This document shows, one piece after another, positions 1-10,535 of a stretch of DNA of 64,000 nucleotides. The notes under the pieces are model-generated. The model did no database searches. It saw nothing but the letters and a program-made list of their open reading frames with translations, and was not told the DNA's origin. A program made the translations under genes and the position numbers. Numbering within the stretch: position 1 is the stretch's first letter; the number at the start of each line of letters is the position of its first letter. Origin of the DNA: Pyxicephalus adspersus (taxonomy: Eukaryota > Chordata > Amphibia > Anura > Pyxicephalidae); contig NC_092861.1 in NCBI RefSeq assembly GCF_032062135.1, positions 118,794,074 to 118,858,073 of the forward strand, in the 5' to 3' direction.

Positions 1-59
1 GAGGACAGGCGATAAACTTGCCTATATAAATTTTAACCAAACTCATCTCTTGGCTGTAT

Positions 60-270
60 TGCCAACACCCAGTCTTCTTCCAGGTTCAGGATCTTCAGGT
101 ATCTTGACTGGCCATGCTACAATTCCCTCTATAGCAGCCAGCTATGAAAGAATCATACACTTAGCATATGAGTGTCCATTATGGAGAAACTGGTGAACAG
201 GCAGATAAGATAGTTTTATTGCACATGAAATGGGTAATGTCTCTTAATAAAGAACCTGCCTGCTTGCAAT
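60..270. repeat. Dispersed repeat copy, fragment (related to 50,810-51,030)
   Basis: The stretch shares ordered blocks with 50,810-51,030: a TCCTCCAGGTTCA-type block, then CTCCTATAG or CTCTATAG, then GCAGCCAGCTATG, then AGTTTTATTGC, then AACCTGCCT. The order and spacing are similar in both places, so both are copies of one interspersed element. The right-hand copy sits inside an element with inverted ends at 49,211 and 51,060. No coding potential is seen. Confidence 0.6.
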
Positions 271-3080
271 ATTTTTTTGACCTGATGTTCATCTTTAAGA
301 CAGATGAAAGTACTCATCCCTCTAAATTCATTCACATTTTTTCTTTGGTCCCCTCCCCCCCATTTATTTCTTTGTGTTATAATATTAGAAAAATCCTTTG
401 ACCTCTGAGAGACCATAAAAGTGTGATATTCACATATTTTGATATTTGTAAATTGTTGTTTAATTGATATACCAAAGTTAACTTATATCTGTTATTTTCT
501 CATTGTATGGTTTTGGTTCCTTGAATGTCATATTTAAAAAAAAAAAGAAAAAAATAAATAATAATAAAAAAAGACAGATGAAAGTGAATACAGCTGTCGT
601 CACGTTGGCCTATTTTGTCTTTGGCACAGGTCATTAGACTTACAGCACAGTTTATTTTGTTAGTTTTTCCAGTACACCCACAATTTTTTGGCAAGAACTT
701 AAGAGGCAGTGTGAGTGTTTATTTGCTTTTTGTTACCAAGAATAATAAAGGGCTGAGCCTGCAAGTAATAGAAACTCTTTACTAAGCAAACACAAATGAG
801 AGCTTACATAAACTTGCAGCTAATCCCAATACATAATTATCATTGTGTGATACCACAGGAGCTGAAGTTAGATTTCTATCACCCATCAATCAAAGCATAA
901 AGCTTGGTGGGTAGATACATGTGACTTTTTAATTTAGAGCTAAATCAGATCACATCCACTTTTTTCCCCAATTTGCTTTCTTACCTGTGGTGCCTTTGCT
1001 AAACTCACATAAGTTTTAGGAAGAAATTGGGCACACTGCTTTTCTCCTGATGGGCCTTTTGTACATAAAATAGACACATTTCCGTACCTGAGCTATTGTG
1101 CTCTAAAATAAGTGCAATATACAAGGGAATCAACAGTCTTTTTTAATGTTTTTCCAGATAAATGTGAGAGAGTAACGATTCATCAGATCGGTATGATTTA
1201 AAGCTGTTGAGCCTACAGTGGCTGAGGGTCATTTAGGAACCAGTGTGAACTACAGCATTCTAGTACAGGTTGCACCAGAGTATTCAAGTGAATAGGAGTG
1301 GTTAAAAACATTTTTGCATGGCTCTGCAACTGTTCAGTTGCTTTTTGAATAAATGAACAATGAATACAACTGCGGCCATGTTCATATGTGTTACCTGTAG
1401 TGCGGTGCAGCCAAGCACATGATTTGCAAACCACAGGTATAGAAAGGGCCTTAATTGCTTCTTCCACCCTTGTAGATAGTTCTTGTAAGGCTCTGGTCAG
1501 CACAGGTCCTCACCAGACATCGGTCCCCCAATCTAACACCACAGTCTTCACCTTTCGTACGCCCCCGCTCAGCACTCAGTTGTCCCCCGGACTTACTGCA
1601 CCAGGGATGGTTTCTAGAAATGGTCTGGCAGCAAGCCAGGAGCCCACAGATAACAGTACCAAGATTCCAACAGAGCCAAGTCCAGAATACAGAGCAGTGG
1701 TCATAAACAGAATATCCATCCACCAAACCAAGTACACAAGGACAAAACACTAGCAGAGTAGGGGGTCACAGGCAAAAGGTCGGTCTAGGCTGCATACAAA
1801 TGATATGTCAGGAACAGGCAAGGTCAGGAACAATAAATTAAACAAAAACACACTTCAGCGCAGATTAGCCCAGCTATACGTTACAACAGGTCCTGGTGAC
1901 TGGGAGCAGAGAGGCTTTAAAGTCCCAGCAGCCATTAGCAGTGTAGGAATGAGTCAGGAGCTGATCAGCCTCTAGAATCCCCTCCAGCTGTGCACAGCCT
2001 AACAATGGATGCTGGGGATGCCATAAATCCATCAGGCTGCAGTGCCAAAGGGAAGCAGGGGCTGCTGCAAGTGACATTGCTGGGCAAAATAGCCTGTGTG
2101 GGATACTGTGGTGGAATCACATGCGTTTGGCCCGATAAGCGTTTTCTAACAGTTCTCTGTAATTAGAAGGAAAGAAACCCATCTCTCTGCACAACTCCCC
2201 TTCCATAGTGACCTTGTGCCAGTGCATTAATCAGTCAAATAGAAAATAGGATGGTTCACTCAATTTTTGGCAGGTTCAGACCTGCTTCAGGATTAAGTGA
2301 TCCTGGATGGATCCCGTTGGCTGGCACCTTGCTTGGTCACTTGCACCTCAGAACTACTTCTTAAAGAACCAGTGTCTGCTGATTTGACAGCTGGCAGCAG
2401 TGAGCAATACTGGTACCACTCACTGCTGCCCCCATTCATTCTTTATCGGGCGTCCATGAAAGGAAGCTACACGAAGACAGACAAAAATCAGAACTTGACA
2501 GGAGTTGTAACCCATCCCCACTATCCAAAAATGAAAAAGCAAAGTTTAGCTTGTACAACCTTTTCCAGCAGATCTGCACTTTTATGGTAAAGATCTGGGT
2601 GCCAGTGCATATACTTTCTCTAATATTCTTTGCTTTATGGAGAATCATTTTTTAGATAAGCTCTAGGACAAATATTGTCCATGGTACAAGGGCCGGTAGT
2701 TGGGCTGCCCTGATCTAGTATAAACTCAATCTTTATTTGAAGAAATATAAACACTCAGTCCTATCACTTGGCATCACTTCTTCCTTATCTTCATTACAAC
2801 TCACCGTGTATAAATATTGTGTTTACCGGAGACTAATGGCAGAGAGTACCTGAGTGGGAAGACATCCCACGTCTCTGTACTGTCAGTAATATCCTTTATG
2901 ACATTGGCTGGCATGACACAAAACAGCTTTTGGGATGTGTCAGGAAATCGGCAGCCTAATAGAATATCTGGAGCATCTCCAGAAAGTTATTTCTGTTAAG
3001 ATTAAGATTAATATTAAACCTTTTGTAAAGGGCAGCAATGTAAAGAGGACAAGGAACTTCTACAAATAGCAGACAGTGGA
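271..3080. other. Intergenic DNA without a recognisable gene
   Basis: Only short, unrelated open frames occur on either strand and none resembles a known protein. An A-rich tract lies at 534-570. The GC-richer block at about 1,190-2,110 has the look of a dispersed element, but I found no terminal repeats or second copy in the window to prove it. The rest is featureless AT-rich sequence. Confidence 0.5.
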
Positions 3081-3290
3081 CCTGATTTATTAAAGCTCTC
3101 CAAGGCTGGAGAGTGTACATTTCATCAGTGAAGCTGGGTGATCCAGCAAACCTGGAATGGATCTGGTCCAGGATTCAAAACATTTGCTAGCAGATGATTG
3201 AAGAAATCCATTCCAGATTTTCTGGATCACCCAGCTTCACCAATGAAAGTGTACTCTCTCTAGCCTTGGAGAGCTTTAATAAATCAGACC
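3081..3290. mobile_element. Palindromic MITE, copy 1 of 6
   Basis: The two ends are inverted copies of each other: it opens CCTGATTTATTAAAGCTCTC and closes with GAGAGCTTTAATAAATCAG. Inner arms are also complementary (CATCAGTGAAGCTGGGTGAT against ATCACCCAGCTTCACCAATG), so nearly the whole 210 bp can fold as one long hairpin. Related copies lie at 22,110, 30,846, 38,205, 49,575 and 55,512. There is no open frame, so it is a non-autonomous element; the transposase family is not identifiable here. Confidence 0.85.
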
Positions 3291-5680
3291 CAAAGTGTTT
3301 AAATAACATGTGCTATGTAATAAATAATATTCTTTATCAGGTATATGTTTTCGCAGAGAAATACAGGGATTGAATCTAATCTGTGTATATATGTATTCAA
3401 TATACATAATACTAATATTCTACTGTTTATTTTGTGTATATAGTTTGGCTTTAAAAGAGAACCTGCATGTAAATTGATAATTTGGCACAATCTATTCTGG
3501 AACAGGATAAGAAGAACTTGGTTGAATTAATAAGTGTTGGGATAAGACAGTGCTGGTAAAACAGTGATAATCGATCCTTTACAAATATTGCCCTAAGCAT
3601 GTTTAAAAGATTTTTGCTTTTATGCCCTCACCTCCTAGATTGTAAGCTCTTCTAGACAGGGTCCGTTTTTCTTCCTGTGTCACTGTCTGTATCTATCTGT
3701 CATTTGCCACCCCTATTTACTGTACAGTGCTTCGTAATATGTTGGCGCTATATAAAGACTATTTATTAATAATAATGCTGGGCTGTAACACAGCCAGGTC
3801 ACTTTTATACCCTGCCCCCCAGACACTAAAGAGTTACCAGTAATTGGATAAGCTTTCTATTCCTTCCTCCTGACACCATGGTCCTTCACCATATGTAAGC
3901 AGATTATTTTATTTATTATTTTTATCTATATCTGCCTAGTTCAACTCTCATATGGTGTCAATGACCTAGAACAAGTATAGAGGTGATCATGCTTGCAGGT
4001 CAGTGAAATCATCAGGGACATTGTTCATATTTCAAACTAAAAGGTTACCCTTTCATGTAAAATAATTTTAATAATGAATAAATAAAGAACAAAGAAGCAT
4101 ATGGAACAGTCTTATCAGGGGAGAGCTTGAATAAAATAGTAAGGATGTACATAAAATAATTTAACAATTATAACCCACACATTCCATGCAAGAAGGATAC
4201 TCCATGTGTAGAGAAGATCTATGGCTGTGCAAACATGACCAGCCATATTAAGGGACAAGTAATCTGGGATTGGGCATTGGATTATGGCATTTTGCAGTCA
4301 GTTAGAAAAACACTAGATATATGAAAATGAAAAAGTTATTATTATAAACCATATTCAATACATCCAAACTTTCCAAATCTAAAATCAACTTTTAAAATAA
4401 ACAGAAGGGCTTTTGCCATTTCCTGTATTTCATTAGGTTTCTTTTTAAAGAGACTAAAAGCAAATCTATCACGAAAAAACCTTCTGAAACTCCTATTTTT
4501 TCTATCCATTATGATAATATTGTGGCTTCAGTGGTCTCTGAATCACTAGATCATAACATGATTAGACGTTTGAAATCTCTGTGTGACTTCTTGCTCTGCT
4601 TCTGGATCAGCAATGGTAGCCTCCATGTTCCTCTTTAAATGGTGTAATAACATATACCTGGTATCTATCAGTTTAGTTGGCTTCCCAAGCTTGGTTATGG
4701 CACCTATCAGCTGATAGACTGACATTCTCTTACTTTCACATTTTCATTGATCATTGCACTGCTTCTGGATTATGAAAATATTAAAGTTTACACTGTGTCA
4801 AATTTAGGTTAAAACATATAAGCAAGACTTATTTAAGATGCTGCATACTGTCTTAAGTGTAATGAACAGATGATACTGCTGTGTGCTGGCATCCCGTTTA
4901 TGGAGTTATTGCTGACCACAGATGGGTCATTGCCAGCGGGGCTTAATGATTTCCATTTGGGTAAACACATCAGAAATAAACACTAATTGTGTCTCTCTGT
5001 ATTAATTTTGCAGCCTAATGCCAGCTGTATATCCATGTGATTTTTGCACACTGCTATTTTCAAGTGATACAGTGATCTATTTTAATCTATCCTTGAGACT
5101 GACAGTACTTGATGTATTATCCACTTGTTCCACTGATCTAAATTAAGGTTGAATTTGCTATTATATCTAATTAAAATAAAACAACACAAGAAAGTGGTTT
5201 TGATGTCAAAGTAATCATTGAACAAAAATGAAAAAAAAATACTTGCCTGATTTTCATTCAATATTCTGCCCAAATATTGTTAAAAAAATCAAGTAAAAAT
5301 CCACTTATTATCGATAAATTATTATTAAATTATTATAATTATTATTAAATTATAAATCGATCCAATATATTGCATAGTTTAGGGTTTATTTTGAAGGTTT
5401 CAAACCAAGAGATTGGTTGCAGAAAAGCTGCAGATCACAACACAAATGTCTCAGTAAAATATACATTTATTGTGTGTCTCCTTGTAGCTTTATTCGTTTA
5501 TTGGGATTCCATGCTTTTTTACTGTATATGAACCATTACCTTAAAATAAATCAATATTTTGCTAAGGTAAAATAAAGTAACATGTTTCACAAAAAAAATA
5601 TCTAAAGCTACTATTTTTTATTGTATTTAAGTATCACTAATTTTCCTAATAATTGGGGGGACGTCCTTAAAATTAATGTA
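3291..5680. other. Intergenic DNA with one SINE tail and AT-rich palindromes
   Basis: Apart from the SINE/LINE tail at 3,630-3,776, nothing gene-like was found. At 5,308-5,361 an AT-rich stretch with ATCGATAAATTATTATTAAA and its near-inverse AATTATAAATCGAT forms a weak palindrome. No exon, RNA gene or conserved motif is evident. Confidence 0.5.
3630..3776 (+). mobile_element. SINE/LINE 3' tail with (AAT)n end
   Basis: It contains GATTGTAAGCTCTTCTAGAC, CTGTCTGTATCTATCTGTCA and ACTGTACAGTGCTTCGTAAT, then GTTGGCGCTATATAAA and a TTATTAATAATAAT end. This order is what I recall for the 3' part of a very common amphibian SINE/L2-type element ending in an AAT-type microsatellite. A shorter relative (TGTACAGTGCTGCGTAATAG) is at 46,736-46,780. 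The family assignment is from memory and not searched. Confidence 0.65.
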
Positions 5681-5979
5681 CCGTATTTTCCGGCGTATAG
5701 GATGACTGGGCGTATAAGACGACCCCCAAGTGATTGGTTAGAGTGGTCTGCCAATTAATTGGCAGACCACTCTAACCAATCAGTTGGGGGTGGTGTTATA
5801 CGCCCAGTATTGTACTGTTCCTTCTGCCTGTCAGATCTCACTATTGTGCGAGAACTGAGAAGCAGAAGGAACAGTACAGTACTAGTAATTGGAGGAGGGA
5901 TACAGGAGGAGCCTACACTGCTCCACACTCCTCTAAGCAATGAATGGGCGCGTTCCTTCTTAATGAATGGGTGTGTTCC

Positions 5980-6277
5980 AGTGGAGAGCCAATCCAGGCC
6001 CTGTACTGGAGAGCCAATCCAGGCCCTGTACTGGAGAGCCAATCCAGGCCCTGTACTGGAGAGCCAATCCAGGCCCNNNNNNNNNNNNNNNNNNNNNNNN
6101 NNNNNNNNNNNNNNNNNNNNNNNNNNNNNNNNNNNNNNNNNNNNNNNNNNNNNNNNNNNNNNNNNNNNNNNNNNNNNNNNNACTGGAGAGCCAATCCAGG
6201 CCCTGTACTGGAGAGCCAATCCAGGCCCTGTACTGGAGAGCCAATCCAGGCCCTGTACTGGAGAGCCAATCCAGGCT
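5980..6277. repeat. 25-bp minisatellite (GGAGAGCCAATCCAGGCCCT-GTACT)
   Basis: The unit GGAGAGCCAATCCAGGCCCT followed by GTACT repeats at an exact 25-bp step: about four units before the gap and four after it. Copies are almost identical, indicating recent expansion or ongoing homogenisation. The true copy number is hidden by the gap. Confidence 0.95.
6077..6181. other. Assembly gap (105 Ns) inside the minisatellite
   Basis: A run of N interrupts the 25-bp array. Both sides are the same repeat, so the gap is almost certainly a collapsed or unresolved array and its length may not be real. Confidence 0.98.
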
Positions 6278-6459
6278 CACGTCCTCCTGTGCAGGCTCGC
6301 GTTCTCCTGTGCAGCTTGCGCAGGAGGACTCGCGGGGACTCGACCGCGCCGGACGTGAAGCAAGCTGCAGGTAAGTACCCGGCGTATAAGATGACCCCCG
6401 ACTTTGGCACAGATTTTTCGGGGTTAAAAAGTCATCTTATACGCCGGAAAATACGGTAC

Positions 6460-7280
6460 TATACTGGAACAGGAAGTGATATTTACACAAAAATCAATTT
6501 TATTTATTATCTTACATCTTATTTTTTTTTTTTTTATCAAACCAATTTAAAAAGAAAAAAAAAAAACTAAGTATAACATTAAGCAGATCAAAAGGGGGAA
6601 ATATGAGAAATTAAGGTAATTAAACTTTAATAGCCTCCCTGCTGCTATCTTTTTTTTTTTTCTTTTTGGGATAAGCATGCAGATAAAAAAAGTCAGATAT
6701 ATCTACATACTCTGAAAAAGTAACCTAAAATATTGAATCGGGGAGGTTGGTATGACAGCTATGCAACTATCATTTCAAGAATGGGATGTCAGCAATGGCT
6801 GATTCCATGTACTGTTCAAGAAAGGTTTAAAAGAAGACTGTAATGGCTCATCCACTAATGAATTGTGTTATTGCACTTTATTTAAAGTTAGTAAGTGTGC
6901 ACAAACATGAATGTTTGCTTGTATTAGCAATCCAAACACTCTGAAGTAGAACATGTGGTAACACGCATAGCTGTTTTAAAAAATTATTCCACATTAGTGT
7001 GTGCTGTGGTGCATTGGGCTGCCAATTAATATAAATAGGCTGTCAAAAGCAACGCTTGGCAACATCCATGGGTTTTGTATAATACAGCTGACAGCTATTT
7101 TGGGAATGATCTCTTAAAAGTTTCCTCGATGATCAGACATATAACATGTATAAAAGGTCCTTACTCTTTCAAATGACTACTAAACTTTCACTTGTCCTTG
7201 GAATAGAAATAACTTGCAGTGCTTTGGAATGTCTGATACTTACACTTTGCTTATCCCTCTACAGAGAAACAGTAGAGCTT
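6460..7280. other. Intergenic AT-rich DNA, no feature seen
   Basis: Poly-T and poly-A runs at 6,520-6,560 and 6,650-6,670 and otherwise unremarkable sequence. No open frame, repeat end or RNA gene could be supported. Confidence 0.5.
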
Positions 7281-8620
7281 AGCATTCATAGGAGTAAAAC
7301 TAAGAACCTATTCTAAATATATTGCAGAATGCCTGGTATCACAATTACACAAACGCCTCTGGGATGGTGATCTACTTCCTCAGTAATATCAGACAGCGTA
7401 TTCCAAAAATCTTTCCAAGACCCTCTGCTATGTAATTTCACATTCCAAAAGTTAGAAGGACATACGGTGTTCACAAGGGAAAGTTGTTCATATTTCATAC
7501 AGATTCTAGACTTGTTAAAAGACAATTCCTATCTACAATAGATGCCCTTCCAGTAGCCCTTTTTACTAGAATACTGAAACCTAACAAATCCAAGTGTGCG
7601 CTAGTGATAGGACCATCTCTCTCTGTTGAACTGTGACCTAAAATTATTTTCCAGCATTTTAGTTTGTCGGTTAACCCCAGTCTTTGCAAAACTAATCTAT
7701 TCAGACCAGTGTGGTTTTTTACTACTTTCAGAAAGTCAGATTTGATTATGCCACTACAAATCATATTCTTATGATGTTATTGTCTGTGGATTCCAAAAAT
7801 GCATTAGACTGCAACTGGGCTTTTTTGGATTCTGCCTTGTCTTAGATCGTGGATATGGGTCCTCTTCTCCCATTCCACGGTGTTTGTCAGAGTTAATAGG
7901 GTGCTTTAAGACTTCTCTATATTACATGATGCAAGACAGGGCTGCCCATTTTCTCAGTTGCAACTGCTGCTTGGGCAAATTCGCTCTAACACAAATATAT
8001 ATGCAAGGCAGATAAAAGTTAAGTATAAGTTGCAGCAGACGCTGACAGCTGCTCCTATACATTACAGCCCTGTGGTTACGATTCCTAATCCACTGAAAGA
8101 ACATTAAAACTTTGTTATGCTCAACTGTCCAACAACAAGACTATCTGCATGTCAGGGGCTTTGGAAATCTCTCTACCTTCCATTATAAGAGCAGCAATTA
8201 TTACGTTCTTTTCCCTTAAAATAGGGTCTATAAAATACCTGGGCATTCATCTTGACACAAAGTTGTTCTGTTTTATCGACCTTAACTCCATACACAGTCT
8301 ATCTCAATTTAATGAGATCTACAGGGTTGTAAACAGCATGCTTTCTCATGCATGGTTTGGAGGTTGAAAATCTTGAAAATTATTGTAATGCTTCAGAAGT
8401 TGTACCAATTAGCGAGCTTACCAGTCCATCTTCCTTTCTTGCTTTTAAAGTTCTGCTCTGAATTCTTACACTTTATTTGGCACAGAGACCACCCCCAGGC
8501 TTTTGAAACACCTCTGCAGACATCCTAACAGAGGGTGGCATGACCTTTCCGGACCCAGTCTTATATTATATGGCCATCCACTTGATGAGATTAGTAACTT
8601 GGTATAAATATACTTTTTAT
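7280..8620 (+). pseudogene. Decayed LINE-1-like reverse transcriptase (ORF2) fragment
   Basis: Plus-strand reading recovers, in different frames, pieces typical of an L1-type reverse transcriptase. CGACAGGGCTGCCC-like sequence at 7,933-7,960 reads as RQGCPFSQL (the conserved RQGCPLSP motif). It is followed by a GQIRSN-like segment near 7,973-7,990, and IKYLGIHLDTK is encoded at 8,230-8,262 (the YLGI motif of L1 RT). Many stops and frameshifts separate the pieces, so this is an old, dead 5'-truncated copy. Confidence 0.65.
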
Positions 8621-10119
8621 TTTATATTACAATATGTTGGCTCACATGTTCCATTTCCTTCGATTCTCACTTTAGCTAGCCTTTAAATGTCTCCCCTGGT
8701 ATTTTTATACAGTCCAAAGAGGATTGCCCTAGAATACCAAGTAGAGGTGCATACCTTTAGCAGTAGATGGATTAGGCTCTGCCATTTGATATGGGCTTAA
8801 AACACATGTACACATTTTTGCATGGAATTATTTTTTTAAACAACTGGCTATTGTTAAGTTATGGATGAAATATTGTCAAAGCAATATTTAATGTATACAT
8901 ATTTTTTATACACAAAACATCAAAGGGATTGGATTTTAGACTTACACAATCCTTCTGTATCAAAAATCCCTAGACAGCTATTTTGCCTTCCAAATCCAGA
9001 CAGGTTTGTAAAGTCTGCATTTGGAGTTAGATTTGGGTGATGCAGATCATTGTGTGCAATTACAGATACCAAGGACCATTAGCTTGTAATTAAGCTTACG
9101 TTTTCACAGATGAGATGTAAATATTACCATTTCAATCAATTTACTATGTAGAGGAAGGCATATAGATAGGAGTTAATGTCTACAGCTCTCCACCAAATGT
9201 GTACTATATGGCCAAAAGCTTGTGGACACCTGACCATCACACACTATATAGCTAAAAGTATATGGACTTTTCCAAATGATTAAATTCGGGTGTTTCTAAT
9301 GTAGGGTAGATGTAATGCTACAGTATAGAGACATTTGAGACAATTGTGTGTTTTCAGCCTTGTTGGTGGGAAGCCCACTTTGTTTTAACATGCCCATGTG
9401 CAAAAAGCCAGGTTCAGTAAGAACTCCAGTAGCCTGGATATAGCCTGACTGCCTAAATCAATATATTAATCAATACAAAATCATAAGCCAATGCTAAACA
9501 ATCCATTTGAAAACTAAACTTCCCCTTAAGAAATTTTAAAGCTGGCGATGCTGACCTACTTTTTAAACAAATGCAAAATAGCCTGCCAGACCTTGTGTGC
9601 AAAGCTTTCTAAAATCACTACCCCCAAACAAGCTTGAAGTTTAGAAAAGTCAGAATTCCTGATTTGCAAACTTGTTAGAGAGTAGTGAGGCTATTGGATA
9701 AGCAGAACAGCTAAACTAACAATTCCATAAGAGGCCCACAGTGGCAGCTGCTATTCTTCCTTAGTACTGTTTCACTTTTAAGTACAGCCACCAAAAGTGA
9801 AGGCTTTTAAAATTACCTAATGAGATGACCGTAAGCGCAGTCAACAGACTTTGGAAAACTGAAAATGCAATGCGATGCAGGCACCGTATTTGAGAGTCAA
9901 TGTATTGATCCCAGGGATACAGAGTTAGCTCAAATGCTTGACTCTGCAAAAAAGTGAAGAATTGCACAGTCCTTGGTTACACAGCAGTTTTCCCTAGAAA
10001 TTGCACCAGTTTCCACCAATAATTGCTAGGTTGTAAAAACTATTAAAACACAAGGTTTGTTTTAGGATTTACTATTAACCTGTGTTCCTAAAATATAGAC
10101 TGTGCCTCCTATTATATGG
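8621..10119. other. Intergenic DNA downstream of POLR1B with short transposon-end scraps
   Basis: At 9,207-9,275, CTATATGGCCAAAAGCTTGT and ACACTATATAGCTAAAAGTA look like two decayed copies of a transposon inverted repeat of the TATATGGCCAAAAG type common in aquatic vertebrates. The remainder shows no exon, RNA gene or further repeat that I can support. Confidence 0.45.
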
Positions 10120-10259
10120 TTGCTAGGATTATTGGCCAAATAAACTTCCTTTGTATGGCCAGGTTGGCCATACAAAGGAAGTTTATTGGTCAATAATCCT
10201 AGCAACAAGTCCTATTGTAAACTTTTGTACGGTTTACAAAAGTTTACAATAGGACTTGT
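10120..10259. repeat. Two adjoining near-perfect hairpins
   Basis: The first hairpin pairs 10,120-10,160 with 10,166-10,205: TTGCTAGGATTATTGG opens the left arm, and its inverse, ending CCTAGCAA, closes the right. There is a 5-base loop and about two mismatches. The second begins where the first ends and pairs 10,205-10,229 (ACAAGTCCTATTGTAAAC...) with 10,235-10,259, also around a 5-base loop. There is no open frame. It lies about 280 bp past the POLR1B stop codon, so it may fall in the 3' UTR. It is either a compact foldback MITE or two of them. Confidence 0.9.
10182..10187 (-). terminator. Candidate POLR1B polyadenylation signal
   Basis: TTTATT on the plus strand is AATAAA on the minus strand, about 350 nt after the POLR1B stop codon and inside the right arm of the hairpin above. 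I saw no closer AATAAA or ATTAAA on that strand. Whether it is used cannot be told from sequence. Confidence 0.3.
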
Positions 10260-10535
10260 GAGACCCATGTAGCTCCCTTTTTCACTTTAACCAAAAGAAA
10301 AATGATTATTCCCTAATGAATTAAAAAAGGAGAGAACACTTAATAAATGAATGGGTATATTTGTATTTCCATTTAGGAATACAGACACAAATCTTCTTGC
10401 CACAGGAAGATAAAATTCCACAAGATAAAATCTACAGAAGCATACAAGGAGTTCTTAAGTCCAAAGTTTTTCATCAGTTTGTCCAGACTGCTTTTGATTG
10501 TAAAACAAGGCTCTTGGTAGAATATTTTTCAGAAG

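Larger units (their letters stand above)
5681..6459. mobile_element. Large MITE with inverted ends and an internal 25-bp tandem repeat
   Basis: The left end TACCGTATTTTCCGGCGTAT is the inverse of the right end ATACGCCGGAAAATACGGTA, and the match continues inward (AGGATGACT against GTCATCTT). A second inverted pair lies at 5,742-5,790 (AGTGGTCTGCCAATTAATTG then its mirror). The centre holds a minisatellite and an assembly gap. Open frames read across this region on both strands only because the 25-bp unit lacks stops. It is a non-autonomous DNA transposon with no transposase. Confidence 0.85.

Noticed and set aside
1388..1753. Open frame of 121 codons on the plus strand and overlapping minus-strand frames
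   Set aside because: The peptide is low in information and unlike any family I know; overlapping frames on both strands point to composition, not coding.
1190..2110. Possible LTR or retroelement remnant
   Set aside because: No paired terminal repeats, primer-binding site or second copy could be found in the window, so it is only described as possible repeat DNA.
5755..6570. Long open frames on both strands across the 25-bp repeat and gap
   Set aside because: They arise because the repeat unit lacks stops and Ns were translated as X. They show mirror-image repetitive peptides and lie inside a MITE.
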